Positions 49,500 through 58,143 of a DNA stretch of 64,000 nucleotides are shown here, in pieces. The stretch covers positions 310,001-374,000 of the forward strand of contig NZ_BLVO01000012.1 of assembly GCF_013340285.1 (NCBI RefSeq), given 5' to 3'. The notes under the pieces are model-generated. The model did no database searches. It saw only the letters and a program-made list of their open reading frames with translations, and was not told the origin of the DNA. The first letter of the stretch is position 1. Each line of letters begins with the position of its first letter. Made by a program: the position numbers and the translations under genes. The stretch is from Desulfovibrio subterraneus. GTDB lineage: Bacteria; Desulfobacterota; Desulfovibrionia; Desulfovibrionales; Desulfovibrionaceae.

Positions 49500-50289
49500 T
49501 GTGCTTCTCCGGCATGCAGGCAAGGGGAGAAAGGCATGCCTGCGGTGCTCCCGTGACGGGGTGGGAGACGATATGGATTCGGGTTTCATAAATGTCCGTA
49601 AGGTGCTGTTCGGTAAATACGTCCTGCACGGGGCCGTCCAGTACTATGCGGCCCTGCTTCAGAAAGACGAGCCGCTCGCAATAGAGCGCCGCCGTGTTCA
49701 GGTCGTGAATGGCGGAAATGACCGTGGTTCCCTGTGCATGCCGTGCGTGCAGCAGGCGGAACACCTCTACCTTGCGCGCAATGTCGAGGCCGGATGTGGC
49801 TTCGTCCAGCAGCAGGCAGGGTGTTTGCTGGGCAAGGGCGCGCGCTATGAGTACCCGCTGGAATTCGCCGCCGGAAAGGGTCAGTGCGGAGCGGTGCGCA
49901 AGGTGCGCCGTGCTGGTCAGCTGCATGGCCTTTGCGGCGATATCCCTGTCCTCGGCGGAGTAGCCGCCAAGAAAGGATATGTAAGGATAACGGCCCATCA
50001 GCACGAGCGAGAAGGCTTCCATATCCGGCTGTTCGCCCATCCGCTGGGGAACGGAGGCAATGCCCCGCGCCCGTTTGGCTGGTGATAGGGCAGAGGTTTC
50101 CGCACCATCCAGCAGCATTTCGCCGGATATGGGAGGCAGTACGCCGGAAAGGGTGAGCAGCAGGGTGGTCTTGCCGCTGCCGTTGGGGCCGAGCAGGCCG
50201 ACCATCTCGCCGGACTGGACTGTCAGGTTCACATCGCGCAGCACGGGTTGTCCGGCATAGCCGCAGGTGACGTTGCGCAGGTTGATCAT
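49492..50289 (-). CDS. ATPase of the same ABC importer
   Basis: This 265-residue ATP-binding protein has Walker A LLGPNGSGKTTLLL, the Q-loop SVPQRMGEQ, signature LSGGEFQRVLIARAL, Walker B CLLLDEATSGLD and the switch His in AIHDLNTAAL. Sequence and neighbours place it in the FecE/BtuD branch. Its start overlaps the permease gene end by four bases. Confidence 0.94.
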   Translation of the reverse strand: MINLRNVTCGYAGQPVLRDVNLTVQSGEMVGLLGPNGSGKTTLLLTLSGVLPPISGEMLLDGAETSALSPAKRARGIASVPQRMGEQPDMEAFSLVLMGRYPYISFLGGYSAEDRDIAAKAMQLTSTAHLAHRSALTLSGGEFQRVLIARALAQQTPCLLLDEATSGLDIARKVEVFRLLHARHAQGTTVISAIHDLNTAALYCERLVFLKQGRIVLDGPVQDVFTEQHLTDIYETRIHIVSHPVTGAPQACLSPLACMPEKHNG

Positions 50290-51377
50290 ATGCCGTCCTC
50301 ACGCATGCGCCGTCTGAGCAGCAGGCAGAAGAAGGGGCCGCCGAGCAGGGCGGTGACAACGCCCACGGGCAGCTCGGCACCTTCGGGCAGTATGGTGCGT
50401 GCAAGCACGTCGGACCAGAGCAGCAAAAGGCCGCCCGCAAGGGCGGAGCTGACCAGCAGCGGCCTGTGCTCGCCGCCCTGCGCCATGCGCATGAGGTGCG
50501 GCACCACAAGGCCCACAAACCCGATGACACCGGAAACTGCAACGGAAGCGCCCGTGAGCATGCTGGCACCGATGAGCAGCCACAGGCGTACACGGTCGGC
50601 GTTCATTCCCAGTTGTCTGGCCTGCGTATCACCGAGGGCGAGAATGTCCAGCTCGCGCGAAAAGCGCCAGATGAGCAGGCAGCCGATGCCGAACCACGGC
50701 AGAACCAGTGCACATTCGCGCCAGCCGCGCCCCTGCAGGCTGCCCATGATCCAGAAGACAATGGATGCCACGGATTCTTCATCCAGCGATTTGACCAGCG
50801 AAATGAGCGCGGCAAGGAAGGAGGCAATTACCACACCGGCAAGCACCAGCGATTCGCGGCGCAGCCTGCCGCCGGAGCGGCCGAGCATGATGACGGCAAA
50901 CAGGGCGGCAAGCGCTCCGGTCATGGCGGCTGCGGGCAGTGTACCCACAAAGGGCAGCAGCGGCAGTGTGGCGGAAACGCCCAGCATGATGGCGAGCGAT
51001 GCACCGAATGCCGCACCGCTGGAAACGCCCAGTGTAAAGGGGTCTGCCAGCGGGTTGCGCAGAATGCCCTGAAATACGGTTCCTGCCATGCCCAGCGCCG
51101 CGCCCACCATGAGTGAAAGCACAATCCTGCCAAGCCGGATGTCCCATACCACAAGAGTTGCGGCAACATCCGCCCTATCTGCCTCAGTTCCGGAGAGCTT
51201 GAGCCAGAGCAGCGAAAACACCTTGGCTGCGGGAATATCCACGGGGCCGAAAAGACAGGCCGCCGCCACCGAGACGACGCAGGCAGCCAGCGCGCACAGA
51301 GCCGTAAGGCGAAAACGCCTGCTGCGGCTTTCTGTCTGCGCCGGGTGCTGCGCGTTATTTCCGGTGACGGCGGTCAT
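50286..51377 (-). CDS. FecCD/BtuC-type permease
   Basis: This 363-residue permease has about ten hydrophobic segments and the FecCD landmarks WDIRLGRIVLSLMVGAALG, NPLADPFTLGVSSGAAFGA, ALGDTQARQLGMNADRVR and SGVIGFVGLVVPHLMRM. It forms the homodimeric channel for the binding protein and ATPase that follow. AGGAG lies six bases before the ATG, 21 bases after cbiK. Confidence 0.94.
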   Translation of the reverse strand: MTAVTGNNAQHPAQTESRSRRFRLTALCALAACVVSVAAACLFGPVDIPAAKVFSLLWLKLSGTEADRADVAATLVVWDIRLGRIVLSLMVGAALGMAGTVFQGILRNPLADPFTLGVSSGAAFGASLAIMLGVSATLPLLPFVGTLPAAAMTGALAALFAVIMLGRSGGRLRRESLVLAGVVIASFLAALISLVKSLDEESVASIVFWIMGSLQGRGWRECALVLPWFGIGCLLIWRFSRELDILALGDTQARQLGMNADRVRLWLLIGASMLTGASVAVSGVIGFVGLVVPHLMRMAQGGEHRPLLVSSALAGGLLLLWSDVLARTILPEGAELPVGVVTALLGGPFFCLLLRRRMREDGI

Positions 51378-51398
51378 TAAATGCTCCTGTGTGGGGGA

Positions 51399-52289
51399 CT
51401 AGTCGTCCAGACCGGCAAAGGCGTCGCGCAGGTGCTCCACCCAGATGCTGACCACGGCGTCAGATTCGCCGGTGCCGCGCAGCACGGTGTGCACGGTAAA
51501 GCCTTCCTTTTCCAGCACACTTTTCCAGCTGTCCGGTTCGGGGCCGGCCATGTCGTTGCGGGCATGGTCCCCTGCAACGGCCATCAGAGGCATAAGCCAT
51601 ACGGTGCGGGACTTGCGGGCCTTCAGTTCGGCCACGACATCCTCAAGGGAGGGAACGCCTTCAACCGTGCCTACATAGGCGTTGGGGTCAACCTTGGAAA
51701 GGTAGTACTGCAGGCCGGGGTAGTAGATATTTGCAGGATGGTGCGTGCCGTGACCCATGAGCACCACGGCGTCTGCCTTCTTGCGTTCGGCAGGGAAGGT
51801 GGAAACAAGCGCCTTGGCTGCCTTTTCCATATCGTCGGGGGAAGAGAGCAGTGCCTCGCCCAGCGTTACCGTGCGGGTGCCCTTGGGCATGTTGCGGAAT
51901 GCGGCCACGATGCGGAGAAGGTCGTGAAATTCGGCTCCGGGGATGGTGTGCAGCGACTGCACAGCCACGCGGGTGAAGCCCTCATCGCCCATGTGCGCCA
52001 GAGCGGCGGCGGGAGAGAGTATTGCGGTTCCTTCATTCTCCTTGATGGTGTGTCGCACCTGCTTGGCCGAATAGGCCCAGCGTACTTCCGTGTCAGGGAA
52101 AGCTTTGCGCACTTCTTCCTCAATGTTGGTGAATGCGGCGCGCGCTTCGGGAATGGTGGTGCCGAAGGCGACGAGCAGAATGCCGTTGCGTTCGGCAGCC
52201 TGCTTGCCGTGTCCGGCAAAGGCGGGCAGCGCAAGGGCGAGAACCAGCATGAACGTGAGGATGGTTTTCGTCAGACGTGAAAGAAACAT
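51399..52289 (-). CDS. cbiK: Periplasmic-type sirohydrochlorin cobaltochelatase
   Basis: This 296-residue CbiK inserts cobalt into sirohydrochlorin. It carries a signal peptide (FLSRLTKTILTFMLVLALALPAFA, about 26 residues), as in the exported CbiK of Desulfovibrio vulgaris. The two metal-binding His regions are VVLMGHGTHHPANIYYP and MAVAGDHARNDMAG, and QSLHTIPGAEFHDLL is typical. The same gene order (cbiK, permease, ATPase, binding protein, cobI) is known in D. vulgaris, where the exported enzyme is thought to serve metal or haem handling in the periplasm. The ATG at 52289 has GGAG six bases upstream. Confidence 0.94.
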   Translation of the reverse strand: MFLSRLTKTILTFMLVLALALPAFAGHGKQAAERNGILLVAFGTTIPEARAAFTNIEEEVRKAFPDTEVRWAYSAKQVRHTIKENEGTAILSPAAALAHMGDEGFTRVAVQSLHTIPGAEFHDLLRIVAAFRNMPKGTRTVTLGEALLSSPDDMEKAAKALVSTFPAERKKADAVVLMGHGTHHPANIYYPGLQYYLSKVDPNAYVGTVEGVPSLEDVVAELKARKSRTVWLMPLMAVAGDHARNDMAGPEPDSWKSVLEKEGFTVHTVLRGTGESDAVVSIWVEHLRDAFAGLDD

Positions 52290-52331
52290 GAAAAACTCCA
52301 AAGGGTTCCTGAGGCTTTGTGAGGTGGCCGG

Positions 52332-52370
52332 AAAAAAGAATTCCCTCCACGCATAATGCATGGAGGGAAT
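52332..52370 (-). terminator. Terminator of the cobalamin riboswitch expression platform
   Basis: ATTCCCTCCA (52340-52349) and TGGAGGGAAT (52361-52370) form a 10-bp stem over an 11-base loop. On the minus strand the tail is TCTTTTTTCC. It lies between the B12 box and the cbiK start codon, where ligand-driven premature termination would act. Confidence 0.88.
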
Positions 52371-52454
52371 ATCCGTATTTATTCCGTCCTGTTTCCGCTC
52401 TGCAGTAGCCCCGTGCAGGCGGAAGATGCCTTCGGCCCCGCGGTAGTCCGAACG

Positions 52455-52645
52455 TGGCGTACGCGAGTGCAGGGCCGCACCGAATGGATCAGGCAGGTCT
52501 TCCGGCTTGTCCCGCCGTTTCCGGCCTTCCCGGTGGTGAACCAGTGGCGCGCAGGGGAAACGGTTTGTTGTGGAGACTTACGGCGGCGGGTCCGCTCCCG
52601 ATTTGAACGGGATTCCCTGTTAGGCCCCTAAGGGCACCTGAACGC
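52455..52645 (-). promoter_or_regulatory. Cobalamin (B12) riboswitch
   Basis: The minus-strand transcript contains the conserved elements in order: GGTGCCC near the 5' end, GGGAATCCCGT, AGCGGACCCGCCGCCGTAA, GCCACTGG, and the B12 box GCCGGAAGACCTGCC (52506-52492). Its 5' end matches the start expected from the promoter just upstream. Adenosylcobalamin binding should fold the downstream terminator and shut off the cbiK-ABC-cobI operon. Confidence 0.92.
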
Positions 52646-52649
52646 AGAG

Positions 52650-52678
52650 ACAATAGGCGAGGGGGCAATGCCGGTCAA
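52650..52678 (-). promoter_or_regulatory. Sigma-70-like promoter of the B12 operon
   Basis: TTGACC (52678-52673) and TATTGT (52655-52650) are separated by 17 bases on the minus strand. The predicted transcript start near 52643 coincides with the beginning of the riboswitch. Confidence 0.75.
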
Positions 52679-52711
52679 GGATTCCCTGTGGCGGGGCGGA
52701 AACATGCACGA

Positions 52712-53881
52712 TCAGGCGAGAGCGAGATAGATCCATGTAACCGCAAGCAGGCTCGCAATGCGGATGAACTGGCTCTGCAGCAGCATGACAAGGCCCAGAC
52801 GCGGCGTGAACACCCCGGCATGCGAAGGCAGCTGATGCCGCAGCGCGCGGATGGGGGTGGCCACAATGGTGCCGAGAATGAGTGCAAGCACGATCTGCTG
52901 TGTGGTGAGCGTGCCTGCATCCAGCAGGGCCCCTGCCGCGGCAATGCCTGAGGTGAATTCCGCAGCTACGGAAAAGACCACCACTCCGGCAGCCTCCACA
53001 GGCAGCAGGCCCGTGACGGCCCAATGGGAAAAGGCATCACGCAGTTGTTCAAACACGCCCGTCTGGTTCAGGGCATACATCAGAAAATAGACCGGAGCCG
53101 TTATGGTGACGATGCGCTTGAACCGTTTGCGGAAGGCATCCAGCACTTTCTGGAGCGTGGTCTTGCGGCTTTCGGGCATGGCTGCGGTTGCCTGGGGAAG
53201 GCCTGCGGCTGCGGCAAGGCGTATCCGGCTCCACGCCAGCACGGCTATGGTGCGGGCAAGGGCCGCCACGGCATTGATGGAAAGATAGATGATACCGGCG
53301 GTGCGCGTCATGGGCACTACGATGAAAAAGGTGGTGGGCAGGTGCAGCAGAAAGACGGGCAGGCCCGTGTTTACGAGATAGGAAAGGCGCATCTCCTGCT
53401 GTGTGATTCTGCCGTCCTGCCAGTAGTTCATGAGCATGGTATTGGCCGTGGTGCCGGAAAAGAACGCCGCCGTGAAGGCCGCGCCGGACTCGTCGCGCAG
53501 ATTGCCGAACCGCATCAGCGGGCGGACCATACGGGCCAGCATGGGAGCCCAGCCCATCCCTTCCACCGCAAGGCCGACAAGAAGACCGATGCCCAGATAC
53601 AGTAGCATGCGCAGCAGGGGGTGCACCAGCCTGGGCCACGCCTTTGCCCATGCGAGCAGGGAAGGATCGTGCCGGACGATGAGAAACAGGGCGCCTGCGC
53701 ACAGGATGAAAGGAAGAATGCGGGCCACAGCCCCGGTGCGTCCCTTACGCCTTTTGTGATTGGCGAGGGCGGCGTTTGCGGTGGCTTCGGAATGCGTTGC
53801 TGCCGGTGCGGATGAGGGCTGTTGTGTCTCGGTCAATGTCGTGAACCTTTGGCGGAAGATGAATATGCCGCCGGGAATCAT
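52712..53881 (-). CDS. Nucleoside-recognition (Gate) domain membrane protein
   Basis: This protein of about 389 residues has at least seven hydrophobic segments and Gate-domain features (LGIGLLVGLAVEGMGWAP, SGAAFTAAFFSGTTANTML and AAEFTSGIAAAGALLDAG). Gate proteins are poorly understood membrane proteins related to concentrative nucleoside transporters and spore-maturation proteins. The N-terminus is polar and Ala/Thr-rich. The start is uncertain: the ATG at 53881 lacks a clear ribosome-binding site, and a TTG at 53836 has AAAGG nine bases upstream. It ends 34 bases before the promoter of the B12 operon and is probably independent of it. Confidence 0.78.
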   Translation of the reverse strand: MIPGGIFIFRQRFTTLTETQQPSSAPAATHSEATANAALANHKRRKGRTGAVARILPFILCAGALFLIVRHDPSLLAWAKAWPRLVHPLLRMLLYLGIGLLVGLAVEGMGWAPMLARMVRPLMRFGNLRDESGAAFTAAFFSGTTANTMLMNYWQDGRITQQEMRLSYLVNTGLPVFLLHLPTTFFIVVPMTRTAGIIYLSINAVAALARTIAVLAWSRIRLAAAAGLPQATAAMPESRKTTLQKVLDAFRKRFKRIVTITAPVYFLMYALNQTGVFEQLRDAFSHWAVTGLLPVEAAGVVVFSVAAEFTSGIAAAGALLDAGTLTTQQIVLALILGTIVATPIRALRHQLPSHAGVFTPRLGLVMLLQSQFIRIASLLAVTWIYLALA

Positions 53882-53994
53882 GGCCCGCAACGGCAGTCGG
53901 AGGATATATCCCGATAATCGAAAAGTAACAATGCTGCGTCGTATCCGAAACAGGCAGTTGCTATTTTTCCATGGAAAAATGGGAGGGTACACAT

Positions 53995-54762
53995 ATGCAT
54001 GCTGGTGCAGAGGGATATATTGCAAACGGTTTTTCAGGTGTGGGGAGTGTGCAGGGCAGGGCGGCGGGGGCTGCCGGTATGATCAATATGGCCGGTATGG
54101 TCGGTATGGCTAATGCGGACGGTAAGGACGGTCGGGAGAGCGTATCCACCGTATCTTCCCAAAAGGCGGTGCGGTATGAGGTCGTTCTGCCCTACAGGGA
54201 GAGCGCGCTGGAGCCGTATATCTCGGCGCGGGCAATCCGGCGTCACGCTGGCAGGCACATGCAGCGCTACAGCGAAGAGGTCACCCGCCTCTGCGCCGGA
54301 ACCGGACTTGCCGGACGAAACCTGGAAGCCGTCATGACGGGGGCGCATCTGCTTGGAATGCAGCGGCTGACAGAGTGTGCCTGCCATCTGCACAACCACC
54401 AGACGTATTGGCAGAGCATGCGGCCGGGCGGCGGAGGGCGTCCCCGCGGGGCGCTCATGGAAGCCATAATCAGAAGCTACGGCACGTGGGAGAATTTTGT
54501 CTCCGTATTCCGCTCACGCGCGCTCAACAGGTTATGGACCGGGTGGCTCTGGCTGGTGAAGGATGGCAGCAATGTCATGCTCATGCACGATACAGGAATA
54601 AGTTCTCCAGTATTGCAGGGCAAAGCAGTTCTGCTGGCTCTGGATATGTGGGAATGCGCCTATTTCATGGATTACGGCGAAGACAGAGAGGCATATGTGG
54701 ACGTCTTTCTTGGGCATCTTGTGAACTGGGAGGCTGCCGGACTGCTCTTCACGGCTTGCTAG
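53995..54762 (+). CDS. Iron/manganese superoxide dismutase homologue with a Cys at a metal-ligand position
   Basis: This 255-residue protein contains the full Fe/Mn superoxide dismutase fold from about residue 60 (VVLPYRESALEPYISARAIRR to LVNWEAAGLLF). By alignment with Escherichia coli SodB the metal ligands are H84, H135 (HNHQTYW), D217 and, in place of the fourth ligand His, C221 (LDMWECAYFMDYGED, where SodB has DVWEHAYY). The Gln that tunes iron enzymes is also changed (H131). The first 55 residues are an extra Gly/Met/Ala-rich arm with short repeats (GMINMAGMVGMA). GGGAGGG seven bases before the ATG at 53995 fixes the start. Activity as a dismutase is doubtful. Confidence 0.85.
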   Translation: MHAGAEGYIANGFSGVGSVQGRAAGAAGMINMAGMVGMANADGKDGRESVSTVSSQKAVRYEVVLPYRESALEPYISARAIRRHAGRHMQRYSEEVTRLCAGTGLAGRNLEAVMTGAHLLGMQRLTECACHLHNHQTYWQSMRPGGGGRPRGALMEAIIRSYGTWENFVSVFRSRALNRLWTGWLWLVKDGSNVMLMHDTGISSPVLQGKAVLLALDMWECAYFMDYGEDREAYVDVFLGHLVNWEAAGLLFTAC

Positions 54763-55071
54763 CCCCTTCGTTTTCTTGTTTCGCCATGCTTTGTCACCTA
54801 TGCCCGGGTGTACTGGTTCATGACAGAATTGTTTGTAGCTCCCGCTCATCAGAGAGGGGGCGTTTTATCATTTCAATTTTCCTTGAAGTTACTATAGAAG
54901 AGAAAGAATGATCGTCGGATACTGTCGTTCTATACATGCAGAGAAGGCTCCGGAGCTCGCGGCAGTTTCGTTCAGGATTGAGCAGGGCTGTTGTTCAGTC
55001 CTGCAGGCTTTGCATGAACGCTTTCATGCGGTATCCTGAAGCGCCAGTTGTAACGTTTATCGGGCGGTGGT
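54763..55071. other. Gap between the SOD-like gene and cheV
   Basis: About 310 bases without a gene. A weak hairpin (CCCGCTC-ATCA-GAGAGGG, near 54840-54857) followed by GCGTTTTATC may terminate the SOD-like transcript. No promoter of recognisable class was found for cheV. Confidence 0.45.
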
Positions 55072-56013
55072 ATGTCCCATACGAATATTCTTCTCGAGTC
55101 CGGCACAAATGAGCTTGAAGTTGTCGAGTTCTACATAGACGAAGTCGGCGGCTACAGGGCGCATTACGGCGTGAATGTCGCAAAGGTGCTGGAGATTCTC
55201 CGCAAGCAGTCCGTCACGTCCATGCCGGGAATGCCGCATCCTGCCGTAATGGGCGCCTTCAAGCACAGGGATAACACCATTGTTCCGCTTATTGATCTTG
55301 CCAGATATCTGGACCGTGACCGGATTGATTCGGCCGAGCCCAAGGTCATTGTCACCGAATTCAACGAAGTGGTGACAGCCTTTCTGGTTTCCGGTGTGAA
55401 CCGCATTCACCGCATGAGCTGGGAAGATGTGGAAGCCCCCAGTGAATTTTTGCAGAAAACATCTGCCAATTCGATAACAGGTGTTGTCCGTCTTGAAGGG
55501 CGTGTGGTTTTTCTGCTCGATCTTGAGATGATTGTGGCCGACCTTGATGTGGGGCTTGCCATACGCATGGAGGCCTGCACGCCAGAGCGTGCGGCAGGAA
55601 AAACCTATACCATATTACATGCGGATGATTCCGGCAGTGTGCGCAATCTGGTGAAGTCGCTGCTCGAGGCGAGCAATTTCAAGGTTATCCAGTTCACCAA
55701 CGGGCGCGATGCCTGGGAGTATCTGGAAAAGCAGCTTGCTCAGGTACGCGAGGATGGCGGCAGTATTACTGACAGGATACAGGGCATCATATCCGACATA
55801 GAAATGCCCCAGATGGATGGACACAACCTGTGCAAGCGCATCAAGGAAAGTCCCGATCTGCGGCTGCTGCCCGTGGCGCTTTTTTCCTCGCTCATCACTG
55901 AAAAGCTTGAGCACAAGGGCAAGTCCGTGGGGGCCGACGCGCAGTTTGCCAAGCCCGACCTGCAGCGGCTGAGCGACTTCATGCTGCAGCTGCTCGAGGC
56001 CCGCGGCCTGTAA
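55072..56013 (+). CDS. cheV: Chemotaxis coupling protein CheV
   Basis: This 313-residue protein has a CheW domain (about 1-165: LLESGTNELEVVEFYI, YGVNVAKVLEILR, VVFLLDLEMIVADL) fused to a receiver (about 178-313) with acidic ADDSGSVRN, phosphoacceptor Asp in IISDIEMPQMDG and the conserved Lys in FAKPDLQRL. CheV links chemoreceptors to CheA and adapts through phosphorylation. No other chemotaxis gene is adjacent. Confidence 0.95.
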   Translation: MSHTNILLESGTNELEVVEFYIDEVGGYRAHYGVNVAKVLEILRKQSVTSMPGMPHPAVMGAFKHRDNTIVPLIDLARYLDRDRIDSAEPKVIVTEFNEVVTAFLVSGVNRIHRMSWEDVEAPSEFLQKTSANSITGVVRLEGRVVFLLDLEMIVADLDVGLAIRMEACTPERAAGKTYTILHADDSGSVRNLVKSLLEASNFKVIQFTNGRDAWEYLEKQLAQVREDGGSITDRIQGIISDIEMPQMDGHNLCKRIKESPDLRLLPVALFSSLITEKLEHKGKSVGADAQFAKPDLQRLSDFMLQLLEARGL

Positions 56014-56034
56014 CAGCCTTTCTTCCCCTTCCTG

Positions 56035-56073
56035 AAAAAAGTAACGCGCCGCTCCGGATTTCGGGGCGGCGCG
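56035..56073 (-). terminator. Terminator read from the minus strand
   Basis: CGCGCCGC and GCGGCGCG form a stem (56045-56052 with 56066-56073), extended inside by three more pairs. On the minus strand TTAC and then six T follow. It would end minus-strand transcripts coming from the response regulator gene or from the gap itself. On the plus strand no T-run follows it, so it is poor for cheV. Confidence 0.7.
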
Positions 56074-56420
56074 GTATTGTCTGCCCTACGCTTGTTCATA
56101 GTGTAGGGCCTTGACTCTGTCGGGTATCCCCCCCGACAGTTTCCGAATGCCATCTCCTTACTTTGTCCTACGCTTGGAGCGGCTGGTTCGGAAGGACAGA
56201 CCGGTGTCCTGACTCTCTATAGTCAAGAAGCATGCCAGAACAGGGAAATCCGCATTGCCCTAGGACTACCACCTTTTGCGAGTGATTCTCGATATCTTTT
56301 ACCCCGTTGGGAGGCTCTCATGTTGCCCTATACCGCTCTGAAAGGGGGATTATTCCGTTATCTAGGAATTGCTAATCCTCTTTTCCGGAATAGAGCACAA
56401 TGTTAATCCGAGAATACGGA
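56074..56420 (-). other. Structured convergent gap, possible 3' UTR or small RNA
   Basis: About 350 bases between converging cheV and the response regulator gene carry several hairpins: CTGTCGGG/CCCGACAG (56117-56139), AGGACA/TGTCCT (56193-56210), TGACT/AGTCA (56210-56225), TATTCCG/CGGAATA (near 56349-56393) and GTTAATCCG/CGGATTAAC (56402-56425, overlapping the regulator stop codon). With the minus-strand terminator at the left end this could be a long 3' UTR or an independent RNA. I match it to no known RNA family. Confidence 0.45.
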
Positions 56421-58133
56421 TTAACGGCATTTCCGTTGCGGTGTGGCAATGCCATATTTCTTCAGCAGATCGTACAGGTAGGACCGTGATAGCTCGGAAA
56501 TAGTGCATGCTGTAGCGATGTCGCCGTTGCTTTGGTCCATGAGTTCAATAAGATAGCTGAGAAAAGCCTTGTCCCGATATTCGAAGAACGGCCGCAGTGG
56601 CTGTCGGGATTGCGGCTTGTCTTCAATTTCGGAATAAGGCGTAGAGGGGAGGCTCCTGACAGGTGTGGCGCTTTTCTGATGTGTTGGCGTTTGAGCAGAA
56701 GCACCTGCTGTGGGGGTGGCGGGGGGCAGCAGCGTAAGGTCGTCGCGCAGGTCTGTTGGTTCTGCGCTTTCACTGATACTGCAAAATGCCCCGGGCCGGA
56801 GTGGCGGGGTGAAAGTGTCGGGAGTGTCAGAAGTGCCGGGAATGAGCGGGGCGTCGGGGGGCAGAGGGGCGTGAACCGGCTTTGAATCCGCTTGGGCAGG
56901 AACGTCGCCGGAGGCCGGACGCAGGGCAGCGGGGGCATCCTCTGTCTGCTGGGTGTTGGCGGCTGCCCGTGCAATGCTGATGCGGACGTGGTCCGGCAGG
57001 TGGCGTGAAAAGAGCTTTGTCTCATCCTGTGCTGCAAGCACTGCGCGTTCCAGCGTATGGATGAGCTCGCGGACGTTGCCCGGCCACTGGTATTCCCTGA
57101 GCGCCGCATGCAGGTCGGTGGAAATGCTCTTGGCAGGCATGCCGTATTTGCCGCATATGCGCCTGATGTAGTGATTGGCGAGTTCGGGCAGGTCGTCTAT
57201 GCGTTCGCGCAGCGGCGGAATGTGCATGACAACAGTGCGCATGCGGAAAAGCAGGTCGCTGCGGAATGTGCCGCGCGAAACCATTTCTTCAAGGTTGCGG
57301 TTGGTGGCGCAGATCAGGCGAAAGTCAGAGGTGATTTCAGCACGTCCGCCCACGGGGCGGAAGCGGTGTTCCTGCAGCACGCGCAGAAATATTTTCTGCA
57401 TGGCAAGTGGCAACTCGCCTATTTCGTCAAGGAACAGGGTGCCTTTGTGGGCCTGCGCCACGAGGCCGTCTCTATCCTTGTCCGCACCGGTGAACGCACC
57501 CTTGCGGTGACCGAAAAGCGTGGAGCCTGCCAGCGTTCTGGACAGGGACGCGCAGTCCACGGCCACAAAGGGGCCGGTGTTGCGCTGGCTGTTGTCGTGA
57601 ATGGCGCGGGCGAACACTTCTTTACCTACGCCGGTTTCGCCGTACAGCAGGGTGGATGCGTCCGATGCTGCAGCCTCGGAAACAATATCCAGACACCGGG
57701 CAAGACCGGGGCTGCCGCCGATGATGGAGTCGCGCTTGAGCCGCACTTCACCGCGCTTGACGGGTTTGCGTCCACGATAATCCAGCGCGCGTATGAGCGG
57801 CAGCACCATGCGGTCCACCGCACCCTGCTTGGCCACGTAGTCCCATGCACCGTTGCGGATGGCGCGCTCCGCCCCGTCTGCCGAGGCGGCATCCGTGGTC
57901 ATTATCACTTCGGGCCTGGCGGGCAGTGTGCGCAGCTTGGGCAGGGCTTCAAGGCCGCTGCCGTCGGGCAGGGCGGTATTCAGAAAAAGGATGTCGGCAT
58001 TACGCAGCGAAGGCGAAGCAAGGGCGGCGGTCAGCGACTGCGTATGCTCCGCCTGATGTCCGAGTCCGGCCACAATGGCGCCGAGCGATTCGCAGAAGGC
58101 AGGATCGGCGTCTATGATGAATATGCGTGCCAT
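56421..58133 (-). CDS. Sigma-54 activator with a phosphoacceptor-less receiver
   Basis: This 570-residue NtrC-type protein has a receiver-like N-terminus in which the phosphoacceptor Asp is N52 (ILFLNTALPDGSG). The upstream acidic pair is kept in part (IIDAD) and MTTDAAS and YVAKQGA supply the Thr and Lys positions. The AAA+ domain is intact: GETGVGKE (165-172), GAFTGA (212-217), LFLDEIGE (233-240). A Pro/Thr/Ala-rich linker of about 120 residues (400-520) leads to a Fis-type helix-turn-helix (NGDIATACTISELSRSYLYDLL). It probably activates sigma-54 promoters without aspartate phosphorylation. It follows the partner kinase gene by 10 bases. Confidence 0.92.
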   Translation of the reverse strand: MARIFIIDADPAFCESLGAIVAGLGHQAEHTQSLTAALASPSLRNADILFLNTALPDGSGLEALPKLRTLPARPEVIMTTDAASADGAERAIRNGAWDYVAKQGAVDRMVLPLIRALDYRGRKPVKRGEVRLKRDSIIGGSPGLARCLDIVSEAAASDASTLLYGETGVGKEVFARAIHDNSQRNTGPFVAVDCASLSRTLAGSTLFGHRKGAFTGADKDRDGLVAQAHKGTLFLDEIGELPLAMQKIFLRVLQEHRFRPVGGRAEITSDFRLICATNRNLEEMVSRGTFRSDLLFRMRTVVMHIPPLRERIDDLPELANHYIRRICGKYGMPAKSISTDLHAALREYQWPGNVRELIHTLERAVLAAQDETKLFSRHLPDHVRISIARAAANTQQTEDAPAALRPASGDVPAQADSKPVHAPLPPDAPLIPGTSDTPDTFTPPLRPGAFCSISESAEPTDLRDDLTLLPPATPTAGASAQTPTHQKSATPVRSLPSTPYSEIEDKPQSRQPLRPFFEYRDKAFLSYLIELMDQSNGDIATACTISELSRSYLYDLLKKYGIATPQRKCR

Positions 58134-58143
58134 GTCGGTGGGT

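Noticed and set aside
54375-54911. 178-codon plus-strand frame
   Set aside because: Out-of-frame shadow of the SOD-like gene running into the gap.
55740-56153. 137-codon minus-strand frame starting after AAGGAG
   Set aside because: The purine-rich stretch abuts the ATG with no spacing, and most of the frame is antisense to cheV.
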